A stretch of DNA of 64,000 bases from Roseimaritima multifibrata (GTDB taxonomy: Bacteria > Planctomycetota > Planctomycetia > Pirellulales > Pirellulaceae): contig NZ_CP036262.1 of assembly GCF_007741495.1 (NCBI RefSeq), forward strand, positions 5,766,001 to 5,830,000, written 5' to 3'. The notes below the pieces were generated by a model, which was not told the DNA's origin, searched no databases, and saw only the letters and a list, made by a program, of their open reading frames with translations. Made by a program: the position numbers and the translations under genes. Positions 1-9,126 of the stretch are shown piece after piece. The first letter of the stretch is position 1. Each line of letters begins with the position of its first letter.

Positions 1-244
1 GGCGGACCCGAACTGCAAAGCGGTTCTGGTTAACATTTTTGGCGGGATCGCTCGTTGCACCACGATTGCGACCGCAATCATCGAAGCCAGCAAACAGGTT
101 GGGTTTAACGTTCCTTTGGTCGTCCGTCTGGAAGGGACCGAAGTCGAAGAGGGACGCAAGATGCTGGCCGACAGCGATGTCGACATCATTTCCGCCGTCG
201 ACCTAACCGATGCGGCGGCCAAAGTCGTCGCAGCGAGCAAGTAA
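1..244 (+). CDS. sucC: Succinyl-CoA ligase (ADP-forming) beta subunit, C-terminal end (partial)
   Basis: The frame is open from base 2 and ends with TAA at 242-244, giving the last 80 residues. The segment [14 protein letters not shown] followed by [18 protein letters not shown] is the conserved C-terminal ligase domain of SucC, which with SucD forms the TCA-cycle enzyme converting succinyl-CoA to succinate with ATP/GTP formation in the cytoplasm. sucD follows 93 bases downstream on the same strand, the usual sucCD order. The start and the ATP-grasp domain lie outside the window. Confidence 0.95.
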   Translation, partial: ADPNCKAVLVNIFGGIARCTTIATAIIEASKQVGFNVPLVVRLEGTEVEEGRKMLADSDVDIISAVDLTDAAAKVVAASK

Positions 245-337
245 AGCGATTCGTCGCTTGCTCTGGCTCAACTACCTTTCGAATTCTCCCCCAACGTCAT
301 TCCCTGACACCGTCACCCCAATCCTGAAACTTAACTC

Positions 338-1222
338 ATGAGCATTCTGGTTGACAGTCAAACACGCGTCATCTGCCAAGGTATTACCGGTAGCGCAGGT
401 ACTTTCCACACGCGTGGCTGCAAAGAATATGGCACCCAAATGGTCGGCGGTGTCACCCCGGGCAAAGGCGGCCAGTCGGTAGAAGGACTGCCTGTCTTTG
501 ATACCGTCGAAGAAGCCGTCCAAGAAACCGGTGCCGATGCGACGATGATCTTCGTCCCACCTCCGTTTGCTGCCGACGCCATCCTCGAAGCCCTCGACGC
601 GGGGATCAAAGTGATCGCCGCGATCACCGAAGGAGTCCCGGTCCTCGATATGGTCCGTGTCTACCAACGTGTGCGAGCCAGCGATGCGGTTCTAATCGGT
701 CCTAACTGCCCCGGTCTGATCACTCCCGGCGAATGCAAAATCGGCATCATGCCCGGTTACATTCATCAGCCCGGAAAAGTCGGCGTCATGAGCCGCAGTG
801 GTACCTTGACCTACGAAGCGGTCTGGCAGACCAGCGGACTAGGACTGGGACAAAGCACCTGCGTCGGACTGGGTGGAGACCCCATCGTCGGCACAAGCTA
901 CATCGACCTGTTCAAGCTGTACGAAAACGATCCCCAGACCGAAGCGATTTTGATGATCGGTGAAATCGGGGGAAGTGCCGAAGAAGAAGCAGCTGCCTAC
1001 GTTAAACAACATGTGACCAAACCGGTTGCTGCGTTCATCGCAGGACGCACCGCACCTCCCGGAAAACGGATGGGGCATGCCGGTGCGATCATCAGTGGTG
1101 GTAAAGGAACGGCTGCCGAAAAGGTCTCGGCACTCGAAGACGCCGGAATTGTCGTCGCTCCAACCCCCGCCGACATGGGAACCGCTGTGAAAGAAGCCAT
1201 CGATCGCAGCGAATACAATTAA
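338..1222 (+). CDS. sucD: Succinyl-CoA ligase (ADP-forming) alpha subunit
   Basis: The 294-residue product has the normal SucD length. It shows the N-terminal CoA-binding Rossmann domain ([11 protein letters not shown] near residues 17-27), and the C-terminal ligase domain containing [14 protein letters not shown], in which His247 is the residue phosphorylated during catalysis. It pairs with the beta subunit encoded immediately upstream and acts in the TCA cycle. The ATG at 338 begins [18 protein letters not shown], matching the family N-terminus. A strong hairpin terminator lies 44 bases after the stop, so sucD is the last gene of its transcript. Confidence 0.97.
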   Translation: MSILVDSQTRVICQGITGSAGTFHTRGCKEYGTQMVGGVTPGKGGQSVEGLPVFDTVEEAVQETGADATMIFVPPPFAADAILEALDAGIKVIAAITEGVPVLDMVRVYQRVRASDAVLIGPNCPGLITPGECKIGIMPGYIHQPGKVGVMSRSGTLTYEAVWQTSGLGLGQSTCVGLGGDPIVGTSYIDLFKLYENDPQTEAILMIGEIGGSAEEEAAAYVKQHVTKPVAAFIAGRTAPPGKRMGHAGAIISGGKGTAAEKVSALEDAGIVVAPTPADMGTAVKEAIDRSEYN

Positions 1223-1265
1223 TCCGCTGATCACGATATTGCTCCTTAACGGCAATGCAAAATTC

Positions 1266-1295
1266 AAAACCTCCTGCGACTTCGCAGGAGGTTTT
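1266..1295 (+). terminator. Rho-independent terminator after sucD
   Basis: A nearly perfect hairpin with left arm AAAACCTCCTGCGA and right arm TCGCAGGAGGTTTT, centred at 1280, lies 44 bases after the sucD stop. The A-tract and T-tract flanks make it potentially bidirectional, so it could also stop transcripts leaving the minus-strand regulator gene that ends at 1396. Confidence 0.85.
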
Positions 1296-1395
1296 CTATT
1301 GCGCAGCCCTCAACCCTCACTCCGCAAGCCAATCGAAAGAGGCGAACGTCATGAGGGTGAGGCGCGAGGATCGATACGGTGCGAAACGAATTTAC

Positions 1396-2586
1396 CTAAG
1401 TGCTGGAACCTGTTTTCGCGTCGCCGCTTAGAGGAGACCCCGAGGTGGCTGGTTTGAAAACGAAGATCGGCTTCAACAACTCTCTTCTCACAATGTGCTG
1501 CAAGCGTTCGATGTAGGATTGGCTCAGCCGCGTCCCCTTTGACATCAGACGAGACCCATCGGCCTGGGATTCCACATGCTCGGCAAGCACCATCCCTTCA
1601 CGCAGTTGCCGTGCCGTGACTTCGATCACAATCCTTGTCGCTCCTCCGGCATCCCGACTCCCGCACGCAGTCGGGAACGCATCGACGACCAAGCTGGGAA
1701 TTTCGGGCATTCGCGCGGTGACCGCTTGAGCGATCGCTGCGGAGGGAAGGCCACTCCGCTCAAACGCTTCGGCTTCCATCGCCGCCCGCACCAACGTTGC
1801 TCCCGATTCGATTCGCTCCTGAGTGCTAGAAGGTTTCAGCGTGAATTTACCGATTGCCGTCGGATGGTTCCCGACCATCTCCGCGACCGCTTCCAATCGT
1901 GGAATGTTGCGAATCAGGCGTTTACCCGCCTGAGCTTGCTGGACGCCGATGGTCGCCGACCCGATCCCGTCAGCCGCAGCCGACTCATCCGACAAGGAAA
2001 CAACACACCCAACGTTTGCCAACTGAGCCGCCAACCTATATTCCCAGCACTCCTCGATCCCTAAATGTTTCATGATTTGTGCCAGGACCGCACTGACCGC
2101 ATGAGATCGCCGAAACAGTTTTGGATGGGCTAGTTCAAGGACCTCGGTTAACACGACAACCGATCCGCAGAAAGTATTCTGCAGCAAGTCCTGCTCAACT
2201 TGCAACAAACTGTACTGCTGGATCCCCGCTTCAATCGCTTCCCCCAACAATCGACTTGGGCAAGGCTTCGTCAAGAACCGAAAGACCTGACCACGATTGA
2301 CCGCCTCGGAGGCCGTCGTTAAATCCTGATTGCCGGTCAGCATCATGTAGACCGTATGTTTCGTCGACTGCCTTGCTCTTTCGATGAATTCCAGACCATC
2401 CATGACTGGCATTCGCATATCACTAACCACCACCGCGAACGGTGACTTGCGATCAAATAGTGTCAAAGCATGTTTCGCCGAATCGGCCACTTGCAAATCA
2501 AATCGATCGCCAAAACGACGCTCAATTCCCTGTAACAATTTCTGATCGTCATCCACGAAAAGGACTTTTCGATTGACTAAACTCAT
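1396..2586 (-). CDS. Response regulator with C-terminal degenerate HD-GYP-like domain
   Basis: The 396-residue protein begins with a receiver domain: acidic patch VDDD at 11-14, phosphoacceptor Asp56 in VVVSDMRMP, and Lys107 in FLTKPC. The middle and C-terminal parts resemble HD-GYP output modules (helix with SHAVSAVLAQIMKHLG, and a tail LREGMVLAEHV ... SKGTRLS typical of HD-GYP C-termini), but the position where the metal-binding HD pair is expected reads LAAQLANVG, so hydrolysis of cyclic-di-GMP is unlikely. The start at 2586 is chosen because it overlaps the stop of the upstream kinase gene in an ATGA, implying translational coupling; a longer in-frame start exists at 2613. Probably the output partner of that kinase. 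Exact role unknown. Confidence 0.85.
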   Translation of the reverse strand: MSLVNRKVLFVDDDQKLLQGIERRFGDRFDLQVADSAKHALTLFDRKSPFAVVVSDMRMPVMDGLEFIERARQSTKHTVYMMLTGNQDLTTASEAVNRGQVFRFLTKPCPSRLLGEAIEAGIQQYSLLQVEQDLLQNTFCGSVVVLTEVLELAHPKLFRRSHAVSAVLAQIMKHLGIEECWEYRLAAQLANVGCVVSLSDESAAADGIGSATIGVQQAQAGKRLIRNIPRLEAVAEMVGNHPTAIGKFTLKPSSTQERIESGATLVRAAMEAEAFERSGLPSAAIAQAVTARMPEIPSLVVDAFPTACGSRDAGGATRIVIEVTARQLREGMVLAEHVESQADGSRLMSKGTRLSQSYIERLQHIVRRELLKPIFVFKPATSGSPLSGDAKTGSST

Positions 2587-4430
2587 CCGATCAAATCCTC
2601 TGTATCGCCCCATTGGCAGGCCTCAGCAAACGCTGGCTCTACCTCCTCGAAAGGCTGGCTTGTCGATTCTTGAAAAAATTCTATCTCGGGTTCTTCAACG
2701 GGTTGCTTGGGAAGCAGCACCGTAAAGACGGTTCCTTGCCCGGGCTCACTTTCCACACTCAGTTCGCCGTGATGCACATTGACAACCACGTCATAACAAA
2801 TTGTCAAACCTTGCCCGGTCCCTTTACCAACATCTTTGGTGGTAAAAAACGGATCAAAGACACGTCCTAACCAGGTTGCAGGAATCCCAGCCCCCGAATC
2901 CGCGATCTGAATTTCGACAACATCTGCATGGTCGATGGTGCGGATTTGCAATGTCCCTTTGTGCTCTGGATTGTCGCCATACTTTTCGGCGATCGCATCA
3001 CTTGCATTCACAATCAGATTTAGAAGCACCTGATTAACCCCTGCGATATTGCAGGTCAGGTGCAATGGACGGTCCCCTAAATCCAACGTCAAATCGGCGA
3101 CATACTTCCAACGATTGCGAGTGATCGTCGCGGCGCTGCGCACCAATTCATTGATGTCCGTCGATTCTTTCTGGTTTTTACCGGGATGCGAGAACTGTTT
3201 CATCGCCTGGGTAATTCCAGTGACACGCTGATAGCCGTCTTTGCAATCTTCCAAAGAAGCTCGGATCTTTTCCTGTAGCGATTCAACTCGCGATGGTTCC
3301 GTGTCGCCGCTTCGAATCTGAAAATAGCTTTCCGCCCATTCCTGCAAACATTCGATATTGTCTCCGATGTACTGCATCGGAGAATTGATTTCGTGTGCAA
3401 TTCCCGCCGCGATCTGTCCGATCGATTCTAGTTTCTGAGCCTGCGCGAGCTGAGCCTGAAGCTGTTTGTATTCCGTGACGTTATCATGCGAGACGACAAT
3501 TCGCGTTTCGTCGGCGTCATGAAAGCGAGCGGCGCGGACGGTGTACCAATGGCTTCCCGATGGCTTGGTTACATCCTTATATTCACGAAACAATGAATCT
3601 TTCTGATTCGCAATGATTGCCTCCAAATGTTGGACCAAAGGGGCAACCTGCTGACGAAACGGTTCGGGAACGGACTTGCAAATTGTTAAATAATTTGCCC
3701 CGACCACACACTCTCCGGACGCCAAAGGCGATCCCCCCGGAGCCGTCGATTCCCAGGCAGCGTTTAACGCCAGGATGATTCCGCGGCTGTCGATAATTGC
3801 GACCTGCGTCGTCAGTGCATCCAATGTCGACTGCAAAAATTCTTTGGACTGTGACAACAGGCCAGCAGTCTTGGTAAGCGAAACAGACTGTTCCTCAACG
3901 CGATCTTCCAAACGTTTTCGATAGGCTTTGTTCTCGGCTTCCAACATGGTTCGTTTGGTTAATGTCGCGGCCAGCTGGGCGACTTCGCAGTTGTCAAACG
4001 GCTTTTTCAAGATCAACATTCGATCGCTGATCCCTAGCTGATCGATAATTTCGGGCCACGTGTAATCGGTAAAAGCCGTACAGATGACAACATTCAAGGA
4101 GGGAGCGACACTCCAGATCTTTTGAATGGTCTGTATTCCATCCCACCCCGGAGGCATTCGCATATCCACAAACGCCAATCCATAGGGTCTGCCGCTTTCG
4201 ATGGCGGACAAGACTTTTCTAAGTCCTTCTTCCCCCTGGTAGGCCGAATCGACCTCATAGACGTTTTTTTCCAACGAGCTGACCGATTCACCAAAAATCG
4301 CGGCCTCCGCCGCTTCAAGCGCGAATTCATCCCGCCCTCCTTGCAGGATCTTCCGAAAATCGTCGTGGATCGCTGGATTATCATCGATCACCAAGATTCG
4401 GTTTAGATTGGTTGAATCAGCTTGAGCCAT
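2583..4430 (-). CDS. Hybrid sensor histidine kinase (REC-PAS-HisKA-HATPase)
   Basis: The 615-residue protein has an N-terminal receiver domain (DD at 16-17, phosphoacceptor Asp89 in FVDMRMPPGWDG), a short coiled linker around 165-205, a PAS-like domain about 205-325 (IIDSRGIILALNAAWE), then a transmitter: H-box His346 in AAGIAHEINSPMQYIGDN, and an ATPase domain with DSGAGIP and GKGTGQGLTIC glycine boxes. No membrane segment is seen, so it is probably cytoplasmic. It autophosphorylates on His346 and likely passes phosphate to the receiver encoded by the next gene, with which it overlaps by ATGA. Placing the receiver before the kinase core is less common than after it. The input signal is not evident. 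Confidence 0.9.
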   Translation of the reverse strand: MAQADSTNLNRILVIDDNPAIHDDFRKILQGGRDEFALEAAEAAIFGESVSSLEKNVYEVDSAYQGEEGLRKVLSAIESGRPYGLAFVDMRMPPGWDGIQTIQKIWSVAPSLNVVICTAFTDYTWPEIIDQLGISDRMLILKKPFDNCEVAQLAATLTKRTMLEAENKAYRKRLEDRVEEQSVSLTKTAGLLSQSKEFLQSTLDALTTQVAIIDSRGIILALNAAWESTAPGGSPLASGECVVGANYLTICKSVPEPFRQQVAPLVQHLEAIIANQKDSLFREYKDVTKPSGSHWYTVRAARFHDADETRIVVSHDNVTEYKQLQAQLAQAQKLESIGQIAAGIAHEINSPMQYIGDNIECLQEWAESYFQIRSGDTEPSRVESLQEKIRASLEDCKDGYQRVTGITQAMKQFSHPGKNQKESTDINELVRSAATITRNRWKYVADLTLDLGDRPLHLTCNIAGVNQVLLNLIVNASDAIAEKYGDNPEHKGTLQIRTIDHADVVEIQIADSGAGIPATWLGRVFDPFFTTKDVGKGTGQGLTICYDVVVNVHHGELSVESEPGQGTVFTVLLPKQPVEEPEIEFFQESTSQPFEEVEPAFAEACQWGDTEDLIG

Positions 4431-4532
4431 TTTTCTCTCGTTTTAGCGTCACGCAGAATCAAAACACATCCATCAAACGCTCGATGGTTGGCTGTTGATC
4501 CGCCCAAACGTAGAACAACGGAAACTCTCCCC

Positions 4533-4582
4533 GCCGAGGAAAACTTTATATTGCGGGTTTCCCTACCCGTGATTTTCTCGGC
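4533..4582. promoter_or_regulatory. Nested inverted repeat in divergent intergenic region
   Basis: Between the two divergent signalling operons, GCCGAGGAAAA (4533-4543) pairs imperfectly with TTTTCTCGGC (4573-4582), and inside it CGGGT/ACCCG forms a second small stem. It could be a leader structure of the minus-strand kinase gene (150 bases upstream of its start) or a binding palindrome. No experimental-type evidence is visible; assignment is tentative. Confidence 0.35.
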
Positions 4583-4646
4583 AGACGGCAAAACACCACT
4601 CACCCTCGACAACGACTCGTTTTCTGTAGAATCTCAAGAAGTATCG

Positions 4647-4668
4647 ATTTGTGACCGTTTTGTAACCA
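4647..4668 (+). promoter_or_regulatory. Candidate OmpR-family tandem binding box upstream of the RstA-like gene
   Basis: Two adjacent 11-base direct repeats, TTTGTGACCGT (4647-4657) and TTTGTAACCAT (4658-4668), differ at two positions. OmpR/PhoB-type regulators bind tandem half-sites spaced 11 bases apart, and TGTAAC is also part of the RstA box known in enterobacteria. The box is 83 bases before the regulator's start, suggesting autoregulation. This is inference from spacing and motif. Confidence 0.55.
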
Positions 4669-4750
4669 TTCATGCAAATAGACGCAGGGCTGGCCACAAT
4701 GGAATCCGCCCGCCCACGGCCTACGTTGTCCATTCCCTAGAGGTTAAGAA

Positions 4751-5437
4751 TTGACCTACCAACTGTTACTTGTCGAAGACGACCACGAACTTGCGTCAAT
4801 GGTTACCGATTTTCTTCGTGGGGAAGGGTACGCGGTCACGTCCGAATCGAATGGCAAAGTAGCGGCTCAACGGATTCAGAACGAATCCTATGATGCCGTT
4901 ATTCTGGATATCGGACTGCCAGGAATGGATGGCATCACGATCTGCAAAACCGTGCGTCCTCATTTCGAAGGACCGATCCTCGTCCTGACCGCTCGAGGCG
5001 ACGAGATCGATGAAGTCGTCGCACTAGAAGTCGGCGCGGACGATTATATGGCGAAACCGGTCCGCCCACGTGCGCTTCTGGCCCGCCTGAAGGTCCACCT
5101 GCGAAGAAACACAACCGGCTTGCAACCACCTGCAAACAGCAGGATATGCGTCAACGATCTAACGATTGACGCGGCAAGCCGGACGGTCGAAGTCGGCTCG
5201 AAACCGGTCAGCCTAACCACTGCTGAGTTTGATTTACTGTGGTACCTTGCCGAACGAGCCGGGACGGTCGTGCAAAGAAGTGATATCTACGAAGCCCTTC
5301 AAGGTTTGCCATACGACGGCCTCGATCGTTCGATCGATTTGCGGGTTTCTAGGCTGCGAAAAAAGATTGAACTCGATTCGAATACACCTTTGCGCGTCAA
5401 GTCGATTCGCGGCATCGGCTACCTACTGGCAACTTAA
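4751..5437 (+). CDS. OmpR/RstA-family response regulator
   Basis: The 228-residue protein has a receiver domain (DD at 10-11, phosphoacceptor Asp53 in ILDIGLPGMDG, Lys102 in YMAKPVRP) and a winged-helix OmpR-type DNA-binding domain at about 130-228 (LTTAEFDLLWYLAERAG, then RSIDLRVSRLRKKIE and IRGIGYLLA). It begins with TTG at 4751; no in-frame ATG gives a complete receiver, and the next gene starts one base after its stop, so the pair is one operon. The partner kinase resembles RstB, so this is an RstA-like transcription factor. A tandem 11-base repeat upstream is a likely self-binding site. Regulon unknown. Confidence 0.93.
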   Translation: MTYQLLLVEDDHELASMVTDFLRGEGYAVTSESNGKVAAQRIQNESYDAVILDIGLPGMDGITICKTVRPHFEGPILVLTARGDEIDEVVALEVGADDYMAKPVRPRALLARLKVHLRRNTTGLQPPANSRICVNDLTIDAASRTVEVGSKPVSLTTAEFDLLWYLAERAGTVVQRSDIYEALQGLPYDGLDRSIDLRVSRLRKKIELDSNTPLRVKSIRGIGYLLAT

Positions 5438-5438
5438 T

Positions 5439-6734
5439 ATGACGCGACTGTTCCTACGGTTCTACTTAGGCGTCATCGTGATCCTGCTGATCTCGTGGCT
5501 GATCCTAGGATATATCTATCGCCTGCGGGCGGAGGCCGAAAACCGTAAGGTTATCGAACAGGCTTTGTCGGGGGGGGTCCGGTTGGCGGAACAACAATGG
5601 ATCGCGGCTCTCGCCAAAGGGGAGGACGTCCGTGCGGAGGAATTCGAAGCGATTCAAAAAGCGTTTGAATACCCGGTCTACACCGACTCCTTTGCAACGC
5701 TTTCGGTCAATGACACCCGACGACAGCGATTGCTGGCTGGCGAAGTCGTCTTCGGCGGCGACCGCATGCTCACCTTGTTGCCGGATAAAGAAACCATTTT
5801 GGGGTTTGGCCCCCTGCCACGATTCGTCGGCCCTTCACAACTGGAAGCCTTTGCCGGCCTGGGATCGATTTTTGCATTCTCTGCCGTCGCGATCGCCCTC
5901 CTTCTGCGCCCCGTCGCTGTCCAGCTCCGAGCCGTTGAAAGGACGGCGACCGCCATCGCCGAAGGAGACCTGACAGCTCGTATCGACCAACCGACTGCCC
6001 ATCGCAGGCTCCCTCTAGCCAAGGCGTTCAATTCGATGGCGGATCGGATCGAAACGTTACTCCGTAACCAACGCGAACTTCTACAAGCCGTTTCCCATGA
6101 ACTTCGCACCCCACTGGCCCGAATTCGCTTTGCCGCAGAATTGATTTCCTCTTCCAAGACCGACGAGGACCGCAGCAAACGCCTGACATCAGTCGACCAA
6201 GCGACCCAGGAACTGGATGACCTTGTCGGCGAACTGCTGACGTACGTTCGCATGGAATCGGCTGCAACCAATTCGCATGACGAAGCATTTGACATCGTCG
6301 AAAACCTTTGCGACCTGCGCGATTCCCTTGCGCCGCTCTACCCAGAAGTCCAGTTCTTCGTCGCGGACGAATCCGAAACAGTCTTTGTTGCCGGAAACGC
6401 AAACAGCCTCACTCGCGTCCTCCGCAATTTGCTTTGCAACGCCGGCAGATACGCCGAAAGCAAGGTCGAAGCCAAGGTTCACAAAACGTCCAGCAAGATT
6501 GTTATCACCGTCGAAGACGACGGCCTAGGAATCCCTGCAGCCGATCGAGAAAAAGTATTCGATCCCTTCGTCCGACTAGACCATTCAAAAGGGAATGGGT
6601 CGGGACTGGGGTTAGCTCTTGTCCAGCGGATTGTCCTCAGCCATGGCGGAACGGTTACCGCCCTCTGCAGTGACCTTGGCGGAGCTAAAATTGCAATTGA
6701 ATTACCTCAAATGCCCCCGGCTGATGAAGTTTAA
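5439..6734 (+). CDS. RstB-like membrane sensor histidine kinase
   Basis: Starting at the ATG at 5439, one base after the regulator stop, the product is 431 residues. It has a transmembrane segment at about 9-27, an extracytoplasmic loop of about 110 residues containing LTLLPDKETILGFGPLP, a second membrane segment at about 136-157, a HAMP linker to about 210, an H-box with His220 in AVSHELRTPLARIRFAAE, and an ATPase domain with VEDDGLGIP and GSGLGLALVQ. Order, loop size and the loop sequence pattern agree with RstB of proteobacteria. The kinase senses an unknown envelope signal and phosphorylates the upstream-encoded regulator. A longer in-frame start at 5229 lies inside the regulator gene and is rejected. 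Confidence 0.93.
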   Translation: MTRLFLRFYLGVIVILLISWLILGYIYRLRAEAENRKVIEQALSGGVRLAEQQWIAALAKGEDVRAEEFEAIQKAFEYPVYTDSFATLSVNDTRRQRLLAGEVVFGGDRMLTLLPDKETILGFGPLPRFVGPSQLEAFAGLGSIFAFSAVAIALLLRPVAVQLRAVERTATAIAEGDLTARIDQPTAHRRLPLAKAFNSMADRIETLLRNQRELLQAVSHELRTPLARIRFAAELISSSKTDEDRSKRLTSVDQATQELDDLVGELLTYVRMESAATNSHDEAFDIVENLCDLRDSLAPLYPEVQFFVADESETVFVAGNANSLTRVLRNLLCNAGRYAESKVEAKVHKTSSKIVITVEDDGLGIPAADREKVFDPFVRLDHSKGNGSGLGLALVQRIVLSHGGTVTALCSDLGGAKIAIELPQMPPADEV

Positions 6735-6839
6735 TTCGGTCATGAAGATTTAATGAATCGGTTTTCAATTGCTCTGCCAATCGATTAGGATGCAGTGCCC
6801 CCTCCATCCCCCCGCGATCGCAACCCCAGAGAAAATTGC

Positions 6840-7733
6840 ATGAGCACCTCACCGTATGGCACCACAAACGGACGTCGAGCCTTTGTCAAAGATGGAGTTC
6901 TGCTTCTCACCGCAATGAGTTTGGGAAACCAAGCTTTATCAGCCCCACTTGCGAAACGAGAGTCTGTGAAGATCGGTCTGATTACCGACCTTCACTATGC
7001 TGACAAACCGCCTGGCGGCTCACGCCACTACCGCGATACCCCAGCCAAACTAGCGCAAGCCGGAATTGAATTTCAAAAAGAAAAACCGAACTTCGTTGTT
7101 GAATTAGGGGACCTGATCGACGCGGCCAGTTCGGTCAAAACCGAGCAAACCTACTTGCGTAAAATCAATGCCGAATTTTCACAAGTCTGCCCAGAACGGT
7201 ATTACGTGTTAGGAAATCACTGCGTCGATACCCTCCACAAAGAGGAGTTCCTCTCCGAAGTCGAACAGCCCAAATCGTTCTATTCGTTTGACCGTGGTGG
7301 GTACCATTTCGTGGTCTTAGACTCGTGCTTCCGGTCAGACGGCCAGCCCTACGGACGCAAGAATTTTACCTGGACCGACGCAAACATTCCGGCGGAGGAA
7401 TTGGAGTGGCTGACGGCGGACCTAGAAGCGAATTCAAAACCGACAATCGTGTTCGCCCATCAGCGTCTGGACGTCAGCAACAATCATGGCGTAAAGAACT
7501 GCCCTGAAGTACGAAAAGTGCTCGAAAAAAGCGGTCTGGTCGAAGCGGTCTTTCAAGGACATAGCCATCAGAATGACCTAAACGAAATCAATGGCATCCA
7601 TTACTGCACAATGGTGGCAATGGTGGAGGGAGCCGGGATCGACAACAACGGATTCTCCCTGCTTAACCTGAACGCCGATGGAACCATTCACCTAAAGGGC
7701 TTCCACAAACAACAAGCCTACGACTGGAAGTGA
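6840..7733 (+). CDS. Exported calcineurin-like metallophosphoesterase (Tat-type signal)
   Basis: The ATG at 6840 begins a 297-residue protein with GRRAFVKDG at 11-19 followed by a hydrophobic stretch, a plausible twin-arginine signal. The metallophosphoesterase metal ligands are visible in order: DLHYAD, GDLID, LGNHCVD, and near the end QGHSHQND. This set coordinates two metals and hydrolyses phosphate esters; the substrate cannot be told. The gene stands alone, 105 bases after the kinase stop, and is followed by a hairpin and a converging gene. A longer start at 6795 would put the signal peptide too far inside, so 6840 is preferred. Confidence 0.88.
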   Translation: MSTSPYGTTNGRRAFVKDGVLLLTAMSLGNQALSAPLAKRESVKIGLITDLHYADKPPGGSRHYRDTPAKLAQAGIEFQKEKPNFVVELGDLIDAASSVKTEQTYLRKINAEFSQVCPERYYVLGNHCVDTLHKEEFLSEVEQPKSFYSFDRGGYHFVVLDSCFRSDGQPYGRKNFTWTDANIPAEELEWLTADLEANSKPTIVFAHQRLDVSNNHGVKNCPEVRKVLEKSGLVEAVFQGHSHQNDLNEINGIHYCTMVAMVEGAGIDNNGFSLLNLNADGTIHLKGFHKQQAYDWK

Positions 7734-7762
7734 AGTAAAGAAGACGGTTGCCCAAACGGCTA

Positions 7763-7795
7763 ACGACTGCGGTGGGAACTCCCAGTCGCAGTCGT
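7763..7795. terminator. Hairpin between convergent genes, possible terminator
   Basis: ACGACTGCG (7763-7771) pairs with CGCAGTCGT (7787-7795), with a further TGGGA/TCCCA stem inside, giving a long stem 30 bases after the phosphoesterase stop. No T-tract follows, so factor-independent termination is uncertain; it may just punctuate the convergent gene ends. Confidence 0.45.
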
Positions 7796-7917
7796 ATAGG
7801 TTTCAGCCCATGTGCCTGAGAATGCTGCGTATCGATTCGGGAACAAAAAAAGCCCAGCCGCCACGTTTCCGTAGCGACCAGGCATCTATATCGACGGCTC
7901 TTCGGTCGTTGATCGAA

Positions 7918-8517
7918 CTATTCACCGTCAACGTCGACATCCACCCTACCGTTTCCGACGTCGACATTCACACGTCCGTCACGCAGACGGTCCCGGAGCG
8001 GACGGCGGTTAACTTTGTAACGCTGATCCAGTTCCTTCACAAAGTTGCGATCTGCAAAGTTGGGCCAGTGATCCTGGTCGAAACCTTTGGCACCGTCCAA
8101 CTGTTCTTCGGTAACATCAAGGACCAGCACAAAATCGTCTCGGTCCTCCGCTGCCCGCTTGTACTGAAAAGCTTCGAAGGGGACGGCAAACAGGTCATCG
8201 CCAAGGCCTAAGAAACCGCCGTAAGTCACTGCGACATAACGGATTTTTCCGCTTTTCTCGTCCAAGACGATGTCGTTGATTTCACCGACCGATTCCCCTT
8301 GGTTGTTCTGGATGTTCATCCCGATCAACTGACTAACACGAACGGTTGCGCCGCGAGTCTTAGCATCCATCCGCCCCGACGGGTCCGCCTGAGCGTTGAC
8401 TTCTACGGATTGGCGTTTGAGTCGTTCTTTCTGCGCGCCGTCCTGTGCTTGCAGGGAAGCAACCCCGAGAAGAGCGACCGCAAGTGCAGCGACGGAATAC
8501 TGAAGTGATTTGTACAT
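7918..8517 (-). CDS. Exported PRC-barrel domain protein
   Basis: The ATG at 8517 is preceded by AAAGAGA at a suitable distance and begins a signal peptide (MYKSLQYSVAALAVALLG, cleavage probably after ASLQA), giving 199 residues; an in-frame ATG at 8541 would add eight residues before it. The core, roughly 55-145, is a PRC-barrel: VSQLIGMNIQNNQGESVGEI, DIVLDEKSGKIRYVAVTYGG and LFAVPFEAF. PRC-barrels are small beta barrels used for protein or ligand binding and are common in stress proteins. The C-terminal tail RVNVDVGNGRVDVDVDGE is acidic and repetitive. The neighbouring CsbD-like gene on the same strand supports a general-stress role, but the exact function is unknown. Confidence 0.85.
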   Translation of the reverse strand: MYKSLQYSVAALAVALLGVASLQAQDGAQKERLKRQSVEVNAQADPSGRMDAKTRGATVRVSQLIGMNIQNNQGESVGEINDIVLDEKSGKIRYVAVTYGGFLGLGDDLFAVPFEAFQYKRAAEDRDDFVLVLDVTEEQLDGAKGFDQDHWPNFADRNFVKELDQRYKVNRRPLRDRLRDGRVNVDVGNGRVDVDVDGE

Positions 8518-8586
8518 GATTATTCTCTTTGTATGGTTCAATGCAAACTTGATTAACAGCGTTGAAGACTTTGCCGTTGCAGGCAG

Positions 8587-8790
8587 TTAACAGTTACAGG
8601 AGCCTTCGAATTCTTTCACCTGTTTCTCGGCTTCGTCCTTAGCGATGCCGTATCGCTCTTGGATTTGCCCAACAAGCTGATCCCGTTTCCCGGCAACTTT
8701 GTCCAGATCGTCGCTGGTAAGATCGCCCCATTTTTCTTTGGCTTGACCACGTACTTGTTTCCACTTTCCTTCGATTTGATCCCAATTCAT
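8587..8790 (-). CDS. CsbD-family stress protein
   Basis: The 67-residue product MNWDQIEGKWKQVRGQAKEK... is a textbook CsbD: N-terminal NWDQIEGKWKQ, then KWGDLTSDDL and GKRDQLVGQIQ followed by a helical tail. CsbD proteins are small, hydrophilic and induced in the general stress response of many bacteria; their molecular activity is not known. AGGAG lies eight bases before the ATG at 8790, fixing this start against a longer frame at 8898. It ends in SCNC, two cysteines that are unusual for the family. It lies upstream of the PRC-barrel gene, 69 bases from it, and may share its transcript. Confidence 0.92.
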   Translation of the reverse strand: MNWDQIEGKWKQVRGQAKEKWGDLTSDDLDKVAGKRDQLVGQIQERYGIAKDEAEKQVKEFEGSCNC

Positions 8791-9126
8791 CGTATTTCTC
8801 CTAAGCACTTTAGACATCGAATTAACAGACTTCCGCAAACCAACTTCGAAACATTCCAAATCGGTTAGCGGTTGCGAACTGAAAGTGAAAGATCGCAAAC
8901 GTTATGCCAATCAAATGCCCGCATGCACGGCGCTGCCCACAACTCCCAGCATTCATTGACTTTCACGCAGAACGACGCAATCACGGACGGGCACCGCTGC
9001 GCAGCGGTACTCGTAAAAGAGTCAGGTTGGTCGAAAATCGACAACCAGTCGGGCAATCGTCTATTGGTCACGCCTTGAGCGTCTCACTCACGCCCAACCT
9101 TTCGGGCGGGCATGAAAAGAATAAGT

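Noticed and set aside
5229-5438. Longer in-frame start for the RstB-like kinase
   Set aside because: It lies inside the regulator gene and would add 70 residues without the expected membrane start; the ATG one base after the regulator stop is much better.
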